Under the pieces are notes generated by a model, which saw only the letters and a list, made by a program, of their open reading frames with translations, was not told where the DNA came from and made no database searches. The position numbers and the translations under genes are program-made. DNA of 64,000 nt. It comes from Quadrisphaera setariae (GTDB lineage: Bacteria > Actinomycetota > Actinomycetes > Actinomycetales > Quadrisphaeraceae). Positions 16,424-24,000 of this stretch are shown here, in pieces; position 1 is the first letter of the stretch, and each line of letters begins with the position of its first letter. The stretch lies in the NCBI RefSeq assembly GCF_008041935.1, contig NZ_VKAC01000013.1, positions 1-64,000 of the forward strand, given 5' to 3'.

Positions 16424-16445
16424 AAGTCGAGATCACCTGCGGCGC

Positions 16446-16451
16446 TACCGT
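16446..16451 (+). promoter_or_regulatory. -10 box TACCGT (leaderless)
   Basis: TACCGT, 7 bases, then GTG at 16459. This sets the start of the small membrane protein and excludes the longer frame from 16420, which would be translated from a repeat. Confidence 0.6.
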
Positions 16452-16458
16452 CCCGCTC

Positions 16459-16794
16459 GTGAGCGAGCGGCGCTTCCAGCTGGTGAGCGCCCTGCTCGCG
16501 GGGGGCGTCCTGGTGCTCCTGCTCGCCGTCGCCCTGCTCTGGTACGTGCCGATCAACGCTGGAAACACCGTCTGCGGTCGTGCCGTCGAGAGTCACGCGG
16601 GTGTCGAGTGGCACTACCTCGACGGTCCCCTGAGTCCCGAGGAGCAGGAGCAGAACGACGCCTGCAACGCCGCGGGGGAGCCCCTGTGGGTCGCCGGCCT
16701 CGCTGCGGCCGCGGCGGGAGGGACGTCGCTGGTGGCCGCGCTCGTCGTCGTCACCGGCACCTGGGCGTGCGACCGGCGCACTGCCAGGCCCTGA
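16459..16794 (+). CDS. Small two-segment membrane protein, unknown
   Basis: 111 residues. One membrane segment is near residues 9-30 (LVSALLAGGVLVLLLAVALLW) and another near 80-103 (AGLAAAAAGGTSLVAALVVV). Between them is an outside-facing loop with two Cys (TVCGRAVES and NDACNAAG) that could form a disulfide. The protein resembles many actinobacterial small membrane proteins of unknown function. It stands alone between two arrays of TGATCA-core repeats in opposite orientations. No homologue with known function is recognised. Confidence 0.75.
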   Translation: MSERRFQLVSALLAGGVLVLLLAVALLWYVPINAGNTVCGRAVESHAGVEWHYLDGPLSPEEQEQNDACNAAGEPLWVAGLAAAAAGGTSLVAALVVVTGTWACDRRTARP

Positions 16795-16841
16795 TGCTCC
16801 GCTTCGTCCTGACACTGCGAGTGCGTGAGTGCGCACAACGC

Positions 16842-16884
16842 CCATGATCACGGGCGGTCGTGTGCGCAACTCCCATGATCACGG
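16842..16884. repeat. Two direct copies of CCATGATCACGG, 31 bases apart
   Basis: CCATGATCACGG at 16842-16853 and 16873-16884, each preceded by a GTGCGCAAC-like segment (GTGCGCACAACG and TGTGCGCAACT). The orientation is opposite to the array at 16351-16423. They lie just before the hisD promoter. Confidence 0.8.
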
Positions 16885-16904
16885 GGAGAGGTCGGGGGCG
16901 CCCG

Positions 16905-16910
16905 TAGGCT
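16905..16910 (+). promoter_or_regulatory. -10 box TAGGCT of hisD (leaderless)
   Basis: TAGGCT followed after 8 bases by GTG 16919. It excludes the upstream in-frame start at 16829, which lies in the repeat. Confidence 0.55.
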
Positions 16911-16918
16911 TGCCCCCT

Positions 16919-18271
16919 GTGAGCAGCACGACGAGCGCCCCCGTGACGATGCGACGCCTGGACCTGCGCGGGCAGCACGTCGACGCGCGCGAGCTCCGCA
17001 GCCGCATGCCGCGGGCCGAGGTGGACGTCGAGGCGGCTCTCGCCGTCGTCCGGCCCGTGGTCGACCAGGTCCGCGAGGGAGGCGCCGACGCCGTCCGTGC
17101 GCTCGGCGAGAGGTTCGACGGCGTCCGCGTCGACGACCTCCGGGTCCCGGCGGCGGCGCTGAGCGAGGCGCTGGAGTCCCTCGACCCCGCCGTCCGCGCA
17201 GCGCTCGAGGAGTCGATCCGGCGCAGCCGCCTCGTCCACGCCGACCAGCGCCGCACCGACGTCGTGACGCAGGTGGTCGAGGGCGGCACCGTCACCGAGC
17301 GCTTCGTGCCCGTGCAGCGCGTGGGCCTCTACGTGCCCGCCGGCGTCGCCCCGCTGCCCAGCAGCGTGGTGATGAACGTCGTCCCGGCGCAGGAGGCCGG
17401 CGTGGAGAGCCTCGCGGTCGCCACCCCGCCGCGCCGCGGCGACGGGCCCGACGCCGCCCTGCCCGACCCGACCATCCTCGCCGCGTGCGCCCTGCTCGGC
17501 GTGGAGGAGGTCTACGCCGTCGGCGGGGCGCAGGCCATCGCGATGTTCGCCCTCGGCGCCCGCGAGGCCGACGGCTCGCAGAGCTGCCCCCCGGTCGACC
17601 TGGTCACGGGCCCCGGCAACATCTACGTCACCGCCGCCAAGCGCCTGCTGCGCGGCGTCATCGGCACCGACGCCGAGGCCGGCCCGTCCGAGGTGGCCGT
17701 GCTCGCCGACGACACCGCCGACCCCGAGCACGTCGCCGCCGACCTCGTCAGCCAGGCCGAGCACGGCGAGGCCTCCGCCGCGGTGCTCGTCACCGACAGC
17801 GCGGACCTGGCCGACGCGGTCGACGCCGCCCTCGCCCGCCGCGTCCCGGCGACGCGCCACGGCGCGCGCATCGCCGTCGCGCTCGCCGGACCGCAGTCCC
17901 TCGTGGTGCTGGTCGACGACGTCGAGGCGGGTCTCGCCGTCGTCGACGCGTACGGCAGCGAGCACCTGGAGATCCAGACCCGGGACGCCGCCGCCGTGGC
18001 CGCGCGCGTGCGCAACGCCGGCGCCGTCTTCGTGGGGCCGTACGCCCCGGTGTCGCTGGGCGACTACTGCGCCGGCTCCAACCACGTGCTGCCCACCGGC
18101 GGCACCTGCTCGCACACCGCCGGGCTGAGCGTCGCGACGTTCCTGCGCGGCATCCACGTGGTCGAGTACTCCCAGCAGGCGCTGGCCGACGTCGCACCGC
18201 ACGTGCTGGCCCTCGCGGGCGCGGAGGACCTCCCCGCCCACGGCGAGGCCGTCTCCGCCCGCCTGCCCTGA
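16919..18271 (+). CDS. hisD: Histidinol dehydrogenase
   Basis: 450 residues, normal length. It oxidises L-histidinol to L-histidine in two NAD-dependent steps, the last reactions of histidine synthesis. Hallmarks are [33 protein letters not shown], the catalytic Glu-His pair E348/H349 in [12 protein letters not shown], and [11 protein letters not shown]. The GTG at 16919 is chosen from a TAGGCT -10 box. In many actinobacteria hisD heads a hisDCB operon; here it is followed by a VOC gene 58 bases later and no other his gene is in the window. Confidence 0.97.
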   Translation: MSSTTSAPVTMRRLDLRGQHVDARELRSRMPRAEVDVEAALAVVRPVVDQVREGGADAVRALGERFDGVRVDDLRVPAAALSEALESLDPAVRAALEESIRRSRLVHADQRRTDVVTQVVEGGTVTERFVPVQRVGLYVPAGVAPLPSSVVMNVVPAQEAGVESLAVATPPRRGDGPDAALPDPTILAACALLGVEEVYAVGGAQAIAMFALGAREADGSQSCPPVDLVTGPGNIYVTAAKRLLRGVIGTDAEAGPSEVAVLADDTADPEHVAADLVSQAEHGEASAAVLVTDSADLADAVDAALARRVPATRHGARIAVALAGPQSLVVLVDDVEAGLAVVDAYGSEHLEIQTRDAAAVAARVRNAGAVFVGPYAPVSLGDYCAGSNHVLPTGGTCSHTAGLSVATFLRGIHVVEYSQQALADVAPHVLALAGAEDLPAHGEAVSARLP

Positions 18272-18329
18272 CCCCGTCCGGCGCCGCCGGGTCTCGACGG
18301 GTGTCGGTGGCGGGTGCTGGGATCGGGGC

Positions 18330-19115
18330 ATGAGCCGCCGCTCCCGTCCGTGGCCCGCGGGCCTGCCGTGCTGGACCGATCTCGCCTCGCCCGACCCCGC
18401 CGCGGCGCGCGACTTCTACGCCGCCGTGCTCGGGTGGGAGTTCCGCCTGCGCGGTGACGGGCCCGGGGCCTACGCGCACGTCGTCGTGGACGGTGAGGTG
18501 GCAGCGGGGCTCGGGCCCGTGAACGACGCCCAGCCGGGCGGCTGGACGGTCTACCTCGCCACCGACGACGCGGCGGCCACCGCCCGCGCGGCCGTCGACG
18601 CGGGGGGCCGGGTGGTGGCCGGGCCCGAGGCCATGGGCCCGCAGGGCCACGTGCTCTTCGTGGCCGACCCCTCCGGTGCCGTCACGGGTGCGTGGCAGGC
18701 GGGGGCGCTGATCGGCGCGGGCGTGGTCAACGAGCCTGGCGCCGTGGTCTGGGAGGACCTGCGCTCCGCCGATCCCGACGCCTCGCGCGCCTTCCTGCGG
18801 GCGGTGTTCGGCCTCGAGGCGGACACCTTCGACGGAGCCCCCGGCGGCTACACCACGCTGCGCCTGGCCGACGAGCAGGTCCCGTGCGGCGGCGCCGGGC
18901 CGCTGTTCGGCGCGCCGGAACCGGGCTGGCTCGTCTACTTCCTCGTGCCCGACGCCGACGCCGCCGTGGCGGCCGCCACCGGCGCCGGCGGGAGCGTGAC
19001 GAGCCCGCCGGAGGACACCCCGTTCGGCCGCATGGCGGTGCTCACCGACCCGCACGGCGCCCGGTTCGCGGTGATGCGCGCGCCCGACGGGGCTCCGCAG
19101 CCGGACAGGTCGTGA
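18330..19115 (+). CDS. Two-domain VOC (glyoxalase-like) protein
   Basis: 261 residues with two glyoxalase-type halves: LPCWTDLASPDPAAARDFYAAVLGWEF opens the first (residues about 11-125), and VVWEDLRSADPDASRAFLRAVFG opens the second (about 137-250), closing with VLTDPHGARFAVM. This is the layout of actinobacterial CFP-30B-like VOC proteins. No enzymatic activity can be named. Its stop overlaps the GTG of the XRE-cupin gene, so the two are co-translated. Confidence 0.85.
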   Translation: MSRRSRPWPAGLPCWTDLASPDPAAARDFYAAVLGWEFRLRGDGPGAYAHVVVDGEVAAGLGPVNDAQPGGWTVYLATDDAAATARAAVDAGGRVVAGPEAMGPQGHVLFVADPSGAVTGAWQAGALIGAGVVNEPGAVVWEDLRSADPDASRAFLRAVFGLEADTFDGAPGGYTTLRLADEQVPCGGAGPLFGAPEPGWLVYFLVPDADAAVAAATGAGGSVTSPPEDTPFGRMAVLTDPHGARFAVMRAPDGAPQPDRS

Positions 19116-19735
19116 CGGAGCCGTCGCAGCCGGAGCCGCTCGCGGACGACCCCGGCGCGCTGGTCGGAGCTGCCGTGCGCGCCCGGCGCACGGCCGCGGG
19201 GCTCTCGGTGGCCGAGCTCGCCCGCCGCGCGCAGGTGTCGGGACCGTTCGTCAGCCAGCTCGAGGGCGGCCGTTCGTCGGTGAGCATCCCGGTGCTCTAC
19301 CGGCTCGCCTCGGCGCTCGGCTGCGCCGCCAACGACCTCCTGCCGCTCACCGGAGAGGCCCGCCGCACCACGCGCGCGGGCGAGGGCCCCCGCTACCGGG
19401 TCAGCGACGACGACGACGAGGGTCGCCCGCCCCAGCGCTCCCGGCTGCTGACGCGCACGGGGGAGGGCGTGCTGCTGGAGGCGCACCACTACGTCATCGA
19501 CCCCGGCGACGCCGAGCAGGACTGGTTCTCCCAGCCGGGCGAGGTGTTCGTGCACGTGCTGCGCGGTGCCCTGGCCGTCGAGTTCGTAGACGGCACGAGC
19601 ACCGACCTCGGCGCGGGCGACTCGCTGCACCACGAGGGCGACGTCCCGCACCGCTGGGTGCTGCGCCCCGGCCCCGGCGGCAGCGTCCAGCCGGTGGAGG
19701 CCCTCGCCGTCGTCACCGCCGCGAGGAAGCCGTAA
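19112..19735 (+). CDS. XRE-family regulator with C-terminal cupin domain
   Basis: 207 residues. The HTH at about residues 20-75 reads VRARRTAAGLSVAELARRAQVSGPFVSQLE, with a cupin barrel at about 120-200 (EVFVHVLRGALAVEF and LGAGDSLHHEGDVPHRW). This is the PuuR/SutR-like architecture in which a small ligand binds the cupin. The GTG overlaps the VOC stop. The dioxygenase gene follows after 46 bases that contain the dyad CCGTAAG-N5-CTTACGG, a plausible operator for this regulator. Confidence 0.88.
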   Translation: MTEPSQPEPLADDPGALVGAAVRARRTAAGLSVAELARRAQVSGPFVSQLEGGRSSVSIPVLYRLASALGCAANDLLPLTGEARRTTRAGEGPRYRVSDDDDEGRPPQRSRLLTRTGEGVLLEAHHYVIDPGDAEQDWFSQPGEVFVHVLRGALAVEFVDGTSTDLGAGDSLHHEGDVPHRWVLRPGPGGSVQPVEALAVVTAARKP

Positions 19736-19754
19736 CACCGGCGTCACCCACGGG

Positions 19755-19773
19755 CCGTAAGCAGCACTTACGG
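19755..19773 (+). promoter_or_regulatory. Operator-like dyad upstream of the dioxygenase gene
   Basis: CCGTAAG (19755-19761) and CTTACGG (19767-19773) are perfect 7-bp inverted repeats around CAGCA. It is AT-richer than its surroundings, follows the XRE-cupin gene and ends 8 bases before the dioxygenase start. It is the best candidate binding site for that regulator. Confidence 0.55.
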
Positions 19774-19781
19774 TCAGGAGC

Positions 19782-20840
19782 ATGAGTGCAGCCTTCGAGG
19801 TGCCCGTCGTCGACATCTCCTCCTACGTCGCTCGAGGAACGGCGGAGGCGCGCGCCGCCACCGCCACCGCCATGGACGCCGCCTGCCGCACCGTCGGCTT
19901 CGTGCAGGTGGTCGGCCACGGGGTGCCCGAGCAGACCGCGGCGGGGCTGGCGAGCGCGGTCGACGACTTCTTCGGACTGCCGCTGGAGACCAAGAAGCGG
20001 CTGCGCGCACCGAAAGGCGTCAACCGCGGGTACACCCCGCCCAAGAGCGAGAACCTGTCGCTCTCGCTCGGGGTCGAGGCCGCCAGCCGCATGAACGACT
20101 TCTTCGAGGCGTTCAACACGGGCGCCGCGGTCAGCGACTACCCGGACGCGCCCGTGCCGCTCGACCCCGCCCACTACCCCGAGGACCTGTGGCCCGGCGA
20201 GGACCTCGTGCCGGGCTTCCGGGAGCGCGTCCAGGCCTGGGAGGCCGAGGCCGGCCGCGTCGCCCGAACCCTCACCGACGTCTTCGCCGACGCCCTCGGC
20301 CTCGAGCCGGGGTGGTTCCGCGGCGTCACCGGCCACAGCCTCGACGTGCTCCGCATGAACAACTACGCGCTGCCGCCGGGCACGGTCGACCTCGACGGCG
20401 ACCTCACCGGCATGGGCGAGCACACCGACTACGGCATCGTGACCGTGCTGTGGGCCGACCAGGTGCCCGGCCTGCAGGTGCTCGGCGCCGACGGCGCCTG
20501 GCACGACGTGATGCCCGCCGACGGCGCGCTGCTCGTCAACCTCGGCGACGTCATGGCCCGCTGGACGAACGAGCGGTGGATGTCGACGCTGCACCGGGTG
20601 AAGCCGCCGATCGTCGACGGCACCATCGAGCGGCGGCGCTCGGCGGCGTTCTTCCACGACGGCGACGTCGACGCCGTCATCACCGCCCTGCCCGGGACGG
20701 TCGAGGACGGCGAGGTGCCGCTCTACCCGCCGATGACCGTGGGCGAGCACATCGCGGCGAAGCTCGCGGGCTCCCGCGACCTGCAGAAGAACGCCGACGC
20801 GGAGCGCGAGGCCGCCCGGGTGCTCGCCTCCACCCGCTGA
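19782..20840 (+). CDS. 2-oxoglutarate/Fe(II) dioxygenase, isopenicillin-N-synthase-like family
   Basis: 352 residues. The N-terminal DIOX_N half (VPVVDISSYVARG and VQVVGHGVPEQTAAGL) is followed by the Fe/2OG core. The iron ligands are His and Asp in GEHTDYGIVTVLW and the distal His in STLHRVKPP; the 2OG-binding Arg is in ERRRSAAFF. It should hydroxylate or desaturate an unknown small molecule using O2 and 2-oxoglutarate. AGGAG lies just before the ATG. It is probably controlled by the XRE-cupin protein encoded upstream. Confidence 0.9.
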   Translation: MSAAFEVPVVDISSYVARGTAEARAATATAMDAACRTVGFVQVVGHGVPEQTAAGLASAVDDFFGLPLETKKRLRAPKGVNRGYTPPKSENLSLSLGVEAASRMNDFFEAFNTGAAVSDYPDAPVPLDPAHYPEDLWPGEDLVPGFRERVQAWEAEAGRVARTLTDVFADALGLEPGWFRGVTGHSLDVLRMNNYALPPGTVDLDGDLTGMGEHTDYGIVTVLWADQVPGLQVLGADGAWHDVMPADGALLVNLGDVMARWTNERWMSTLHRVKPPIVDGTIERRRSAAFFHDGDVDAVITALPGTVEDGEVPLYPPMTVGEHIAAKLAGSRDLQKNADAEREAARVLASTR

Positions 20841-20845
20841 CCTCC

Positions 20846-20915
20846 ACCGCAACCGGGCGCTCGGTCGCGGTTCCCGGACCCCTGCGAACCGCAACCAGGC
20901 GCTCGGCTGCGGTTC
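20846..20915. repeat. Two palindromes of the GAACCGCAACC family between convergent genes
   Basis: 20846-20871 has arms ACCGCAACCG/CGGTCGCGGT with one mismatch. 20886-20915 has arms GAACCGCAACC/GGCTGCGGTTC with one mismatch. Both share GGCGCTCGG in the centre. They fill the gap between the convergent dioxygenase and SDR genes and may act as a two-way terminator. A perfect copy lies at 44407-44436. Confidence 0.75.
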
Positions 20916-20928
20916 GCACCGGGGGACG

Positions 20929-21768
20929 TCAGAGGATCGGGCGGCCTCCGGTGACCGCGATGCGAGCGCCGCTGATGTAGCTGCCCTCGTCCGAGGCGAG
21001 CAGCACGTAGACGGGCGCGAGCTCCGCCGGCTGCCCGACCCGGCCCAGCGGGGTCTCCTCTCCGAAGTGCTCCACCTTCTCGGTGGGCATGGTCGACGGG
21101 ATGAGCGGCGTCCAGATCGGGCCAGGTGCCACGGAGTTGGCCCGGATCCCGCGGTCACCCAGCAGCTGCGCCATCGACGCCGTCATGTTCGCGATCGCCG
21201 ACTTGGTGGCCGCGTACGGCAGCAGCTGCGGCGAGGGGCTGTCGGAGTTCACGCTGGACGAGCCGATGATCGACGAGCCCGGCCCCATGTGCGGCAGCGC
21301 CGCCTTGGTGAGGTGGAAGAACGCCGAGAGGTTGGTGGCGATGGTGCGGTCCCACTCCTCGTCCGGCGTCTCCTCCAGGGAGTCGCGGCTCATCTGGAAC
21401 GCCGCGTTGCTCACCAGCACGTCGACGCGCCCGAACTCCTCGACGGCCTTCGCGATGACGGCGCGGCAGTGCGCTGGGTCGCCCAGGTCTCCCGGGACCA
21501 GCACGCACCGCTGACCCGCCTCCTCCACCCAGCGCCGGGTCTCGGCGGCGTCCTCGTGCTCGCTCAGGTAGGAGACCAGCACGTCGGCCCCCTCGCGGGC
21601 GTAGGCGATGGCCACGGCGCGGCCGATGCCGCTGTCGCCGCCGGTGACGACGGCCTTCTTGCCGGCCAGGCGCCCGCTGCCGCGGTAGCTGGTCTCGCCG
21701 TGGTCAGGGGTGGGGTCCATGGCGGAGGTGGTTCCGGGCACGGACTGCTGCTGGGGGGGCTGGGACAC
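20929..21768 (-). CDS. SDR-family oxidoreductase (YhdG/YghA-like)
   Basis: 279 residues from GTG 21768, which has GAGGAG 8 bases upstream. Features are the Rossmann motif TGGDSGIGRAVA, the NAG-like VSNAAFQ, a catalytic Ser in IIGSSSVNS, and Tyr/Lys in YAATKSAI. The PGPIWTPLIPST and GRVGQPAELAPVYVLLAS segments are typical of the short-chain dehydrogenases with an N-terminal Pro/Gln-rich tail often linked to general stress. It should act on an alcohol or ketone with NAD(P); the substrate is unknown. Confidence 0.92.
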   Translation of the reverse strand: MSQPPQQQSVPGTTSAMDPTPDHGETSYRGSGRLAGKKAVVTGGDSGIGRAVAIAYAREGADVLVSYLSEHEDAAETRRWVEEAGQRCVLVPGDLGDPAHCRAVIAKAVEEFGRVDVLVSNAAFQMSRDSLEETPDEEWDRTIATNLSAFFHLTKAALPHMGPGSSIIGSSSVNSDSPSPQLLPYAATKSAIANMTASMAQLLGDRGIRANSVAPGPIWTPLIPSTMPTEKVEHFGEETPLGRVGQPAELAPVYVLLASDEGSYISGARIAVTGGRPIL

Positions 21769-21924
21769 GAGCGGGCTCCTCGGGGGAGTCGGCGGACCGG
21801 GCCGTCGCGCTCGACCCGCTAGCGCGGCACTACCCCGCGACTGCGCTGTGACACACGGCTGTGACACACCGCGACGACCGTCCGCCTCGCCGGACGCGTG
21901 TCGCTGGCAGTCGCCTGAGCACGG

Positions 21925-21930
21925 CAGAAT
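21925..21930 (+). promoter_or_regulatory. -10 box CAGAAT (leaderless) of the purine permease
   Basis: CAGAAT, 8 bases, GTG 21939. It supports the shorter protein start. Confidence 0.45.
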
Positions 21931-21938
21931 CGCCCCAC

Positions 21939-23429
21939 GTGGCAGATGCAGCACCCACGCCCACCAGCGCCCGCGAGGGGCGCTCTCCCGGTCCGGGACG
22001 CCTGGGCGGTCTCGACAGGTACTTCTCGATCTCGGCCCGCGGGTCGACGGTCGGGCGGGAGGTCCGCGGTGGCTTCGCCACCTTCTTCACGATGGCGTAC
22101 ATCGTCGTCCTGAACCCCCTCATCATCGGGACGGCCGCCGACGTCGACGGCCGCGTCCTGGGCGTGCCGGCGGTCGCCGCGGCCACAGCGCTCGTGGCGG
22201 GGGTGATGACCCTGCTGATGGGCGTGGTCGGCAAGTACCCCTTCGCCATCGCGGCGGGCCTCGGGCTCAACGCGTTCGTGACGTTCTCCGTGGCCTCGCA
22301 GATGACGTGGGCCGAGGCCATGGGCCTGGTGGTCGTCGAGGGCATCGTCATCACGGTGCTCGTGCTGACCGGCTTCCGCACCGCGGTCTTCCGGGCCGTG
22401 CCGTCGCAGCTCAAGACCGCCATCGGCGTGGGCATCGGCCTCTTCATCGCGCTCATCGGCTTCGTCGACTCCGGCTTCGTCCGCACCCCCGCCGGCGGCG
22501 GCACGCCCCTGGAGCTGGGCGTCGGCGGCAGCCTCACCGGCTGGCCGACGGTCACCTTCGTGGTGGGCCTGCTGCTGACGCTCGTGCTGATCGCCCGCAA
22601 GGTCAAGGGCGCGATCCTCATCGGGATCATCTCCGCCACGGTGTTCGCCGTCGTCGTCGAGGCCGTCACGGGCGTCGGTCCGCGCACCGCCGCCGACGGC
22701 GCCACCAACCCCTCGGGCTGGAGCCTCGTGGTGCCGAAGCTGCCCGAGCAGCTGGTCGGCACCCCCGACCTGTCGATCGTCGGCGCCGTCGACCTGTTCG
22801 GCGGCTTCGCCCGCGTCGGCGTGGTCGCCGCGGTGCTCATCATCTTCACGCTGGTGCTGGCCGACTTCTTCGACACCGTCGGCACGGTCACCGGCGTGAC
22901 CGCCGAGGCCGGACTGCTCGACGCCGACGGCCAGGTCCCCGGCGTGCAGCGGGTGCTGCTCGTCGACTCGGTGGCCGCCGCGGCCGGTGGCATCGGCTCG
23001 GTCTCCTCCAACACGACCTTCGTCGAGTCCGCCGCGGGGGTCGGAGAAGGGGCTCGCACCGGCCTGGCGAGCGTGGTCACCGGGGTGCTCTTCCTGCTGG
23101 CGGTCTTCTTCACGCCGCTCGTGGAGATCGTGCCGTTCGAGGCCGCGTCGCCGGCGCTCGTCGTCGTCGGGTTCCTCATGGCCACGCAGATCCGGTCCCT
23201 GGACTGGAGCGACGTGACCATCGCCGTCCCGGCGTTCCTCACCGTGGTGGTCATGCCGTTCACGTACTCGATCAGCAACGGCATCGGGGCGGGGCTCGTC
23301 TCCTACGCGCTGCTCATGGCGGTGACCGGGCGGGCGCGGAAGGTGCACCCGCTGCTGTGGCTGCTGGCGGCGCTGTTCGTCGTGTACTTCGCCATCGCGC
23401 CCATCGAGGCCGCCCTCGGCGTCCGCTGA
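21939..23429 (+). CDS. NCS2/AzgA-family adenine-guanine (purine) permease
   Basis: 496 residues with about 12 to 14 hydrophobic segments. Family signatures are GGFATFFTMAYIVVLNPLI near the N terminus, AIAAGLGLNAFVTF, VLADFFDTVGTVTGVTAEAG and GGIGSVSSNTTFVESAAGVGEGARTG. AzgA-type proteins import adenine, guanine or hypoxanthine with protons. The GTG start at 21939 is chosen from the -10 spacing; an upstream in-frame ATG at 21861 would add 26 residues with no membrane role. thpR follows after 12 bases. Confidence 0.9.
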   Translation: MADAAPTPTSAREGRSPGPGRLGGLDRYFSISARGSTVGREVRGGFATFFTMAYIVVLNPLIIGTAADVDGRVLGVPAVAAATALVAGVMTLLMGVVGKYPFAIAAGLGLNAFVTFSVASQMTWAEAMGLVVVEGIVITVLVLTGFRTAVFRAVPSQLKTAIGVGIGLFIALIGFVDSGFVRTPAGGGTPLELGVGGSLTGWPTVTFVVGLLLTLVLIARKVKGAILIGIISATVFAVVVEAVTGVGPRTAADGATNPSGWSLVVPKLPEQLVGTPDLSIVGAVDLFGGFARVGVVAAVLIIFTLVLADFFDTVGTVTGVTAEAGLLDADGQVPGVQRVLLVDSVAAAAGGIGSVSSNTTFVESAAGVGEGARTGLASVVTGVLFLLAVFFTPLVEIVPFEAASPALVVVGFLMATQIRSLDWSDVTIAVPAFLTVVVMPFTYSISNGIGAGLVSYALLMAVTGRARKVHPLLWLLAALFVVYFAIAPIEAALGVR

Positions 23430-23441
23430 CCCGCTGCCGCG

Positions 23442-23990
23442 ATGAGGCTCTTCGTCTCCCTCGAGCCCCCGGTGGAGGCGTGGGCGCCGGTGGCCGACGC
23501 CGTCACCGAGCTCGGCCAGGTGCCGGGGGTGCGGTGGTCGCCGCCGACCCGCTGGCACGTGACGCTCGCGTTCCTCGGTGAGCTCGACGACGACGACGCC
23601 CGCCGCCTCGCGCCTCCCCTGCGCTCCGCGGTGGCGGCAGCCGGGCCGGTGCGGCTGCGGCTGGCCGGTACGGGCACCTTCGGCACGAGCGTGCTGTGGG
23701 CGGGGGTCGCCGGCGACGTCGAGCGGCTGTCGTCGCTGGTCGCCGGCGTCGCCGGGGCGGCCCGGGCGGCCGGGGTGGGGCTCGAGGAGCGTCCGTACCG
23801 GCCGCACGTCACGCTGGCCCGCGCCGCAGGGCGGGGTGGGGCCGGTGCGCTGGGGCAGCTCGCCGACCAGCTGGCGAGCGTCAGCGGGCCGACGTGGACG
23901 GCTACCGAGGCGCGCCTGGTGCGCAGCCACGCCTCCGACGGGCGCTACGAGGTGCTGGAGCACCTGCCGCTGGGGGCCGGCTCCCCGTGA
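23442..23990 (+). CDS. thpR: RNA 2',3'-cyclic phosphodiesterase
   Basis: 182 residues, a 2H phosphoesterase. The two HxT motifs are in WHVTLAFLGEL (about residue 38) and YRPHVTLARA (about residue 121). It opens 2',3'-cyclic phosphates on RNA to 2'-phosphates in the cytosol. It lies 12 bases after the permease gene. Its TGA (23988-23990) is the left half of a TGATCA whose right half is the stop of the convergent diguanylate cyclase gene. Confidence 0.92.
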   Translation: MRLFVSLEPPVEAWAPVADAVTELGQVPGVRWSPPTRWHVTLAFLGELDDDDARRLAPPLRSAVAAAGPVRLRLAGTGTFGTSVLWAGVAGDVERLSSLVAGVAGAARAAGVGLEERPYRPHVTLARAAGRGGAGALGQLADQLASVSGPTWTATEARLVRSHASDGRYEVLEHLPLGAGSP

Positions 23991-24000
23991 TCACGCGGGG
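23986..24000. repeat. TGATCA-core palindrome supplying both stop codons of convergent genes
   Basis: CCGTGATCACG: TGA at 23988-23990 ends thpR on the plus strand, and TCA at 23991-23993 is the TGA of the diguanylate cyclase on the minus strand. CCCC before and GGGG after would extend a short hairpin. Confidence 0.75.

Noticed and set aside
16829-16918. Longer N terminus for HisD
   Set aside because: The extension is translated from the two CCATGATCACGG repeats and is not part of the HisD family; a leaderless GTG at 16919 fits better.
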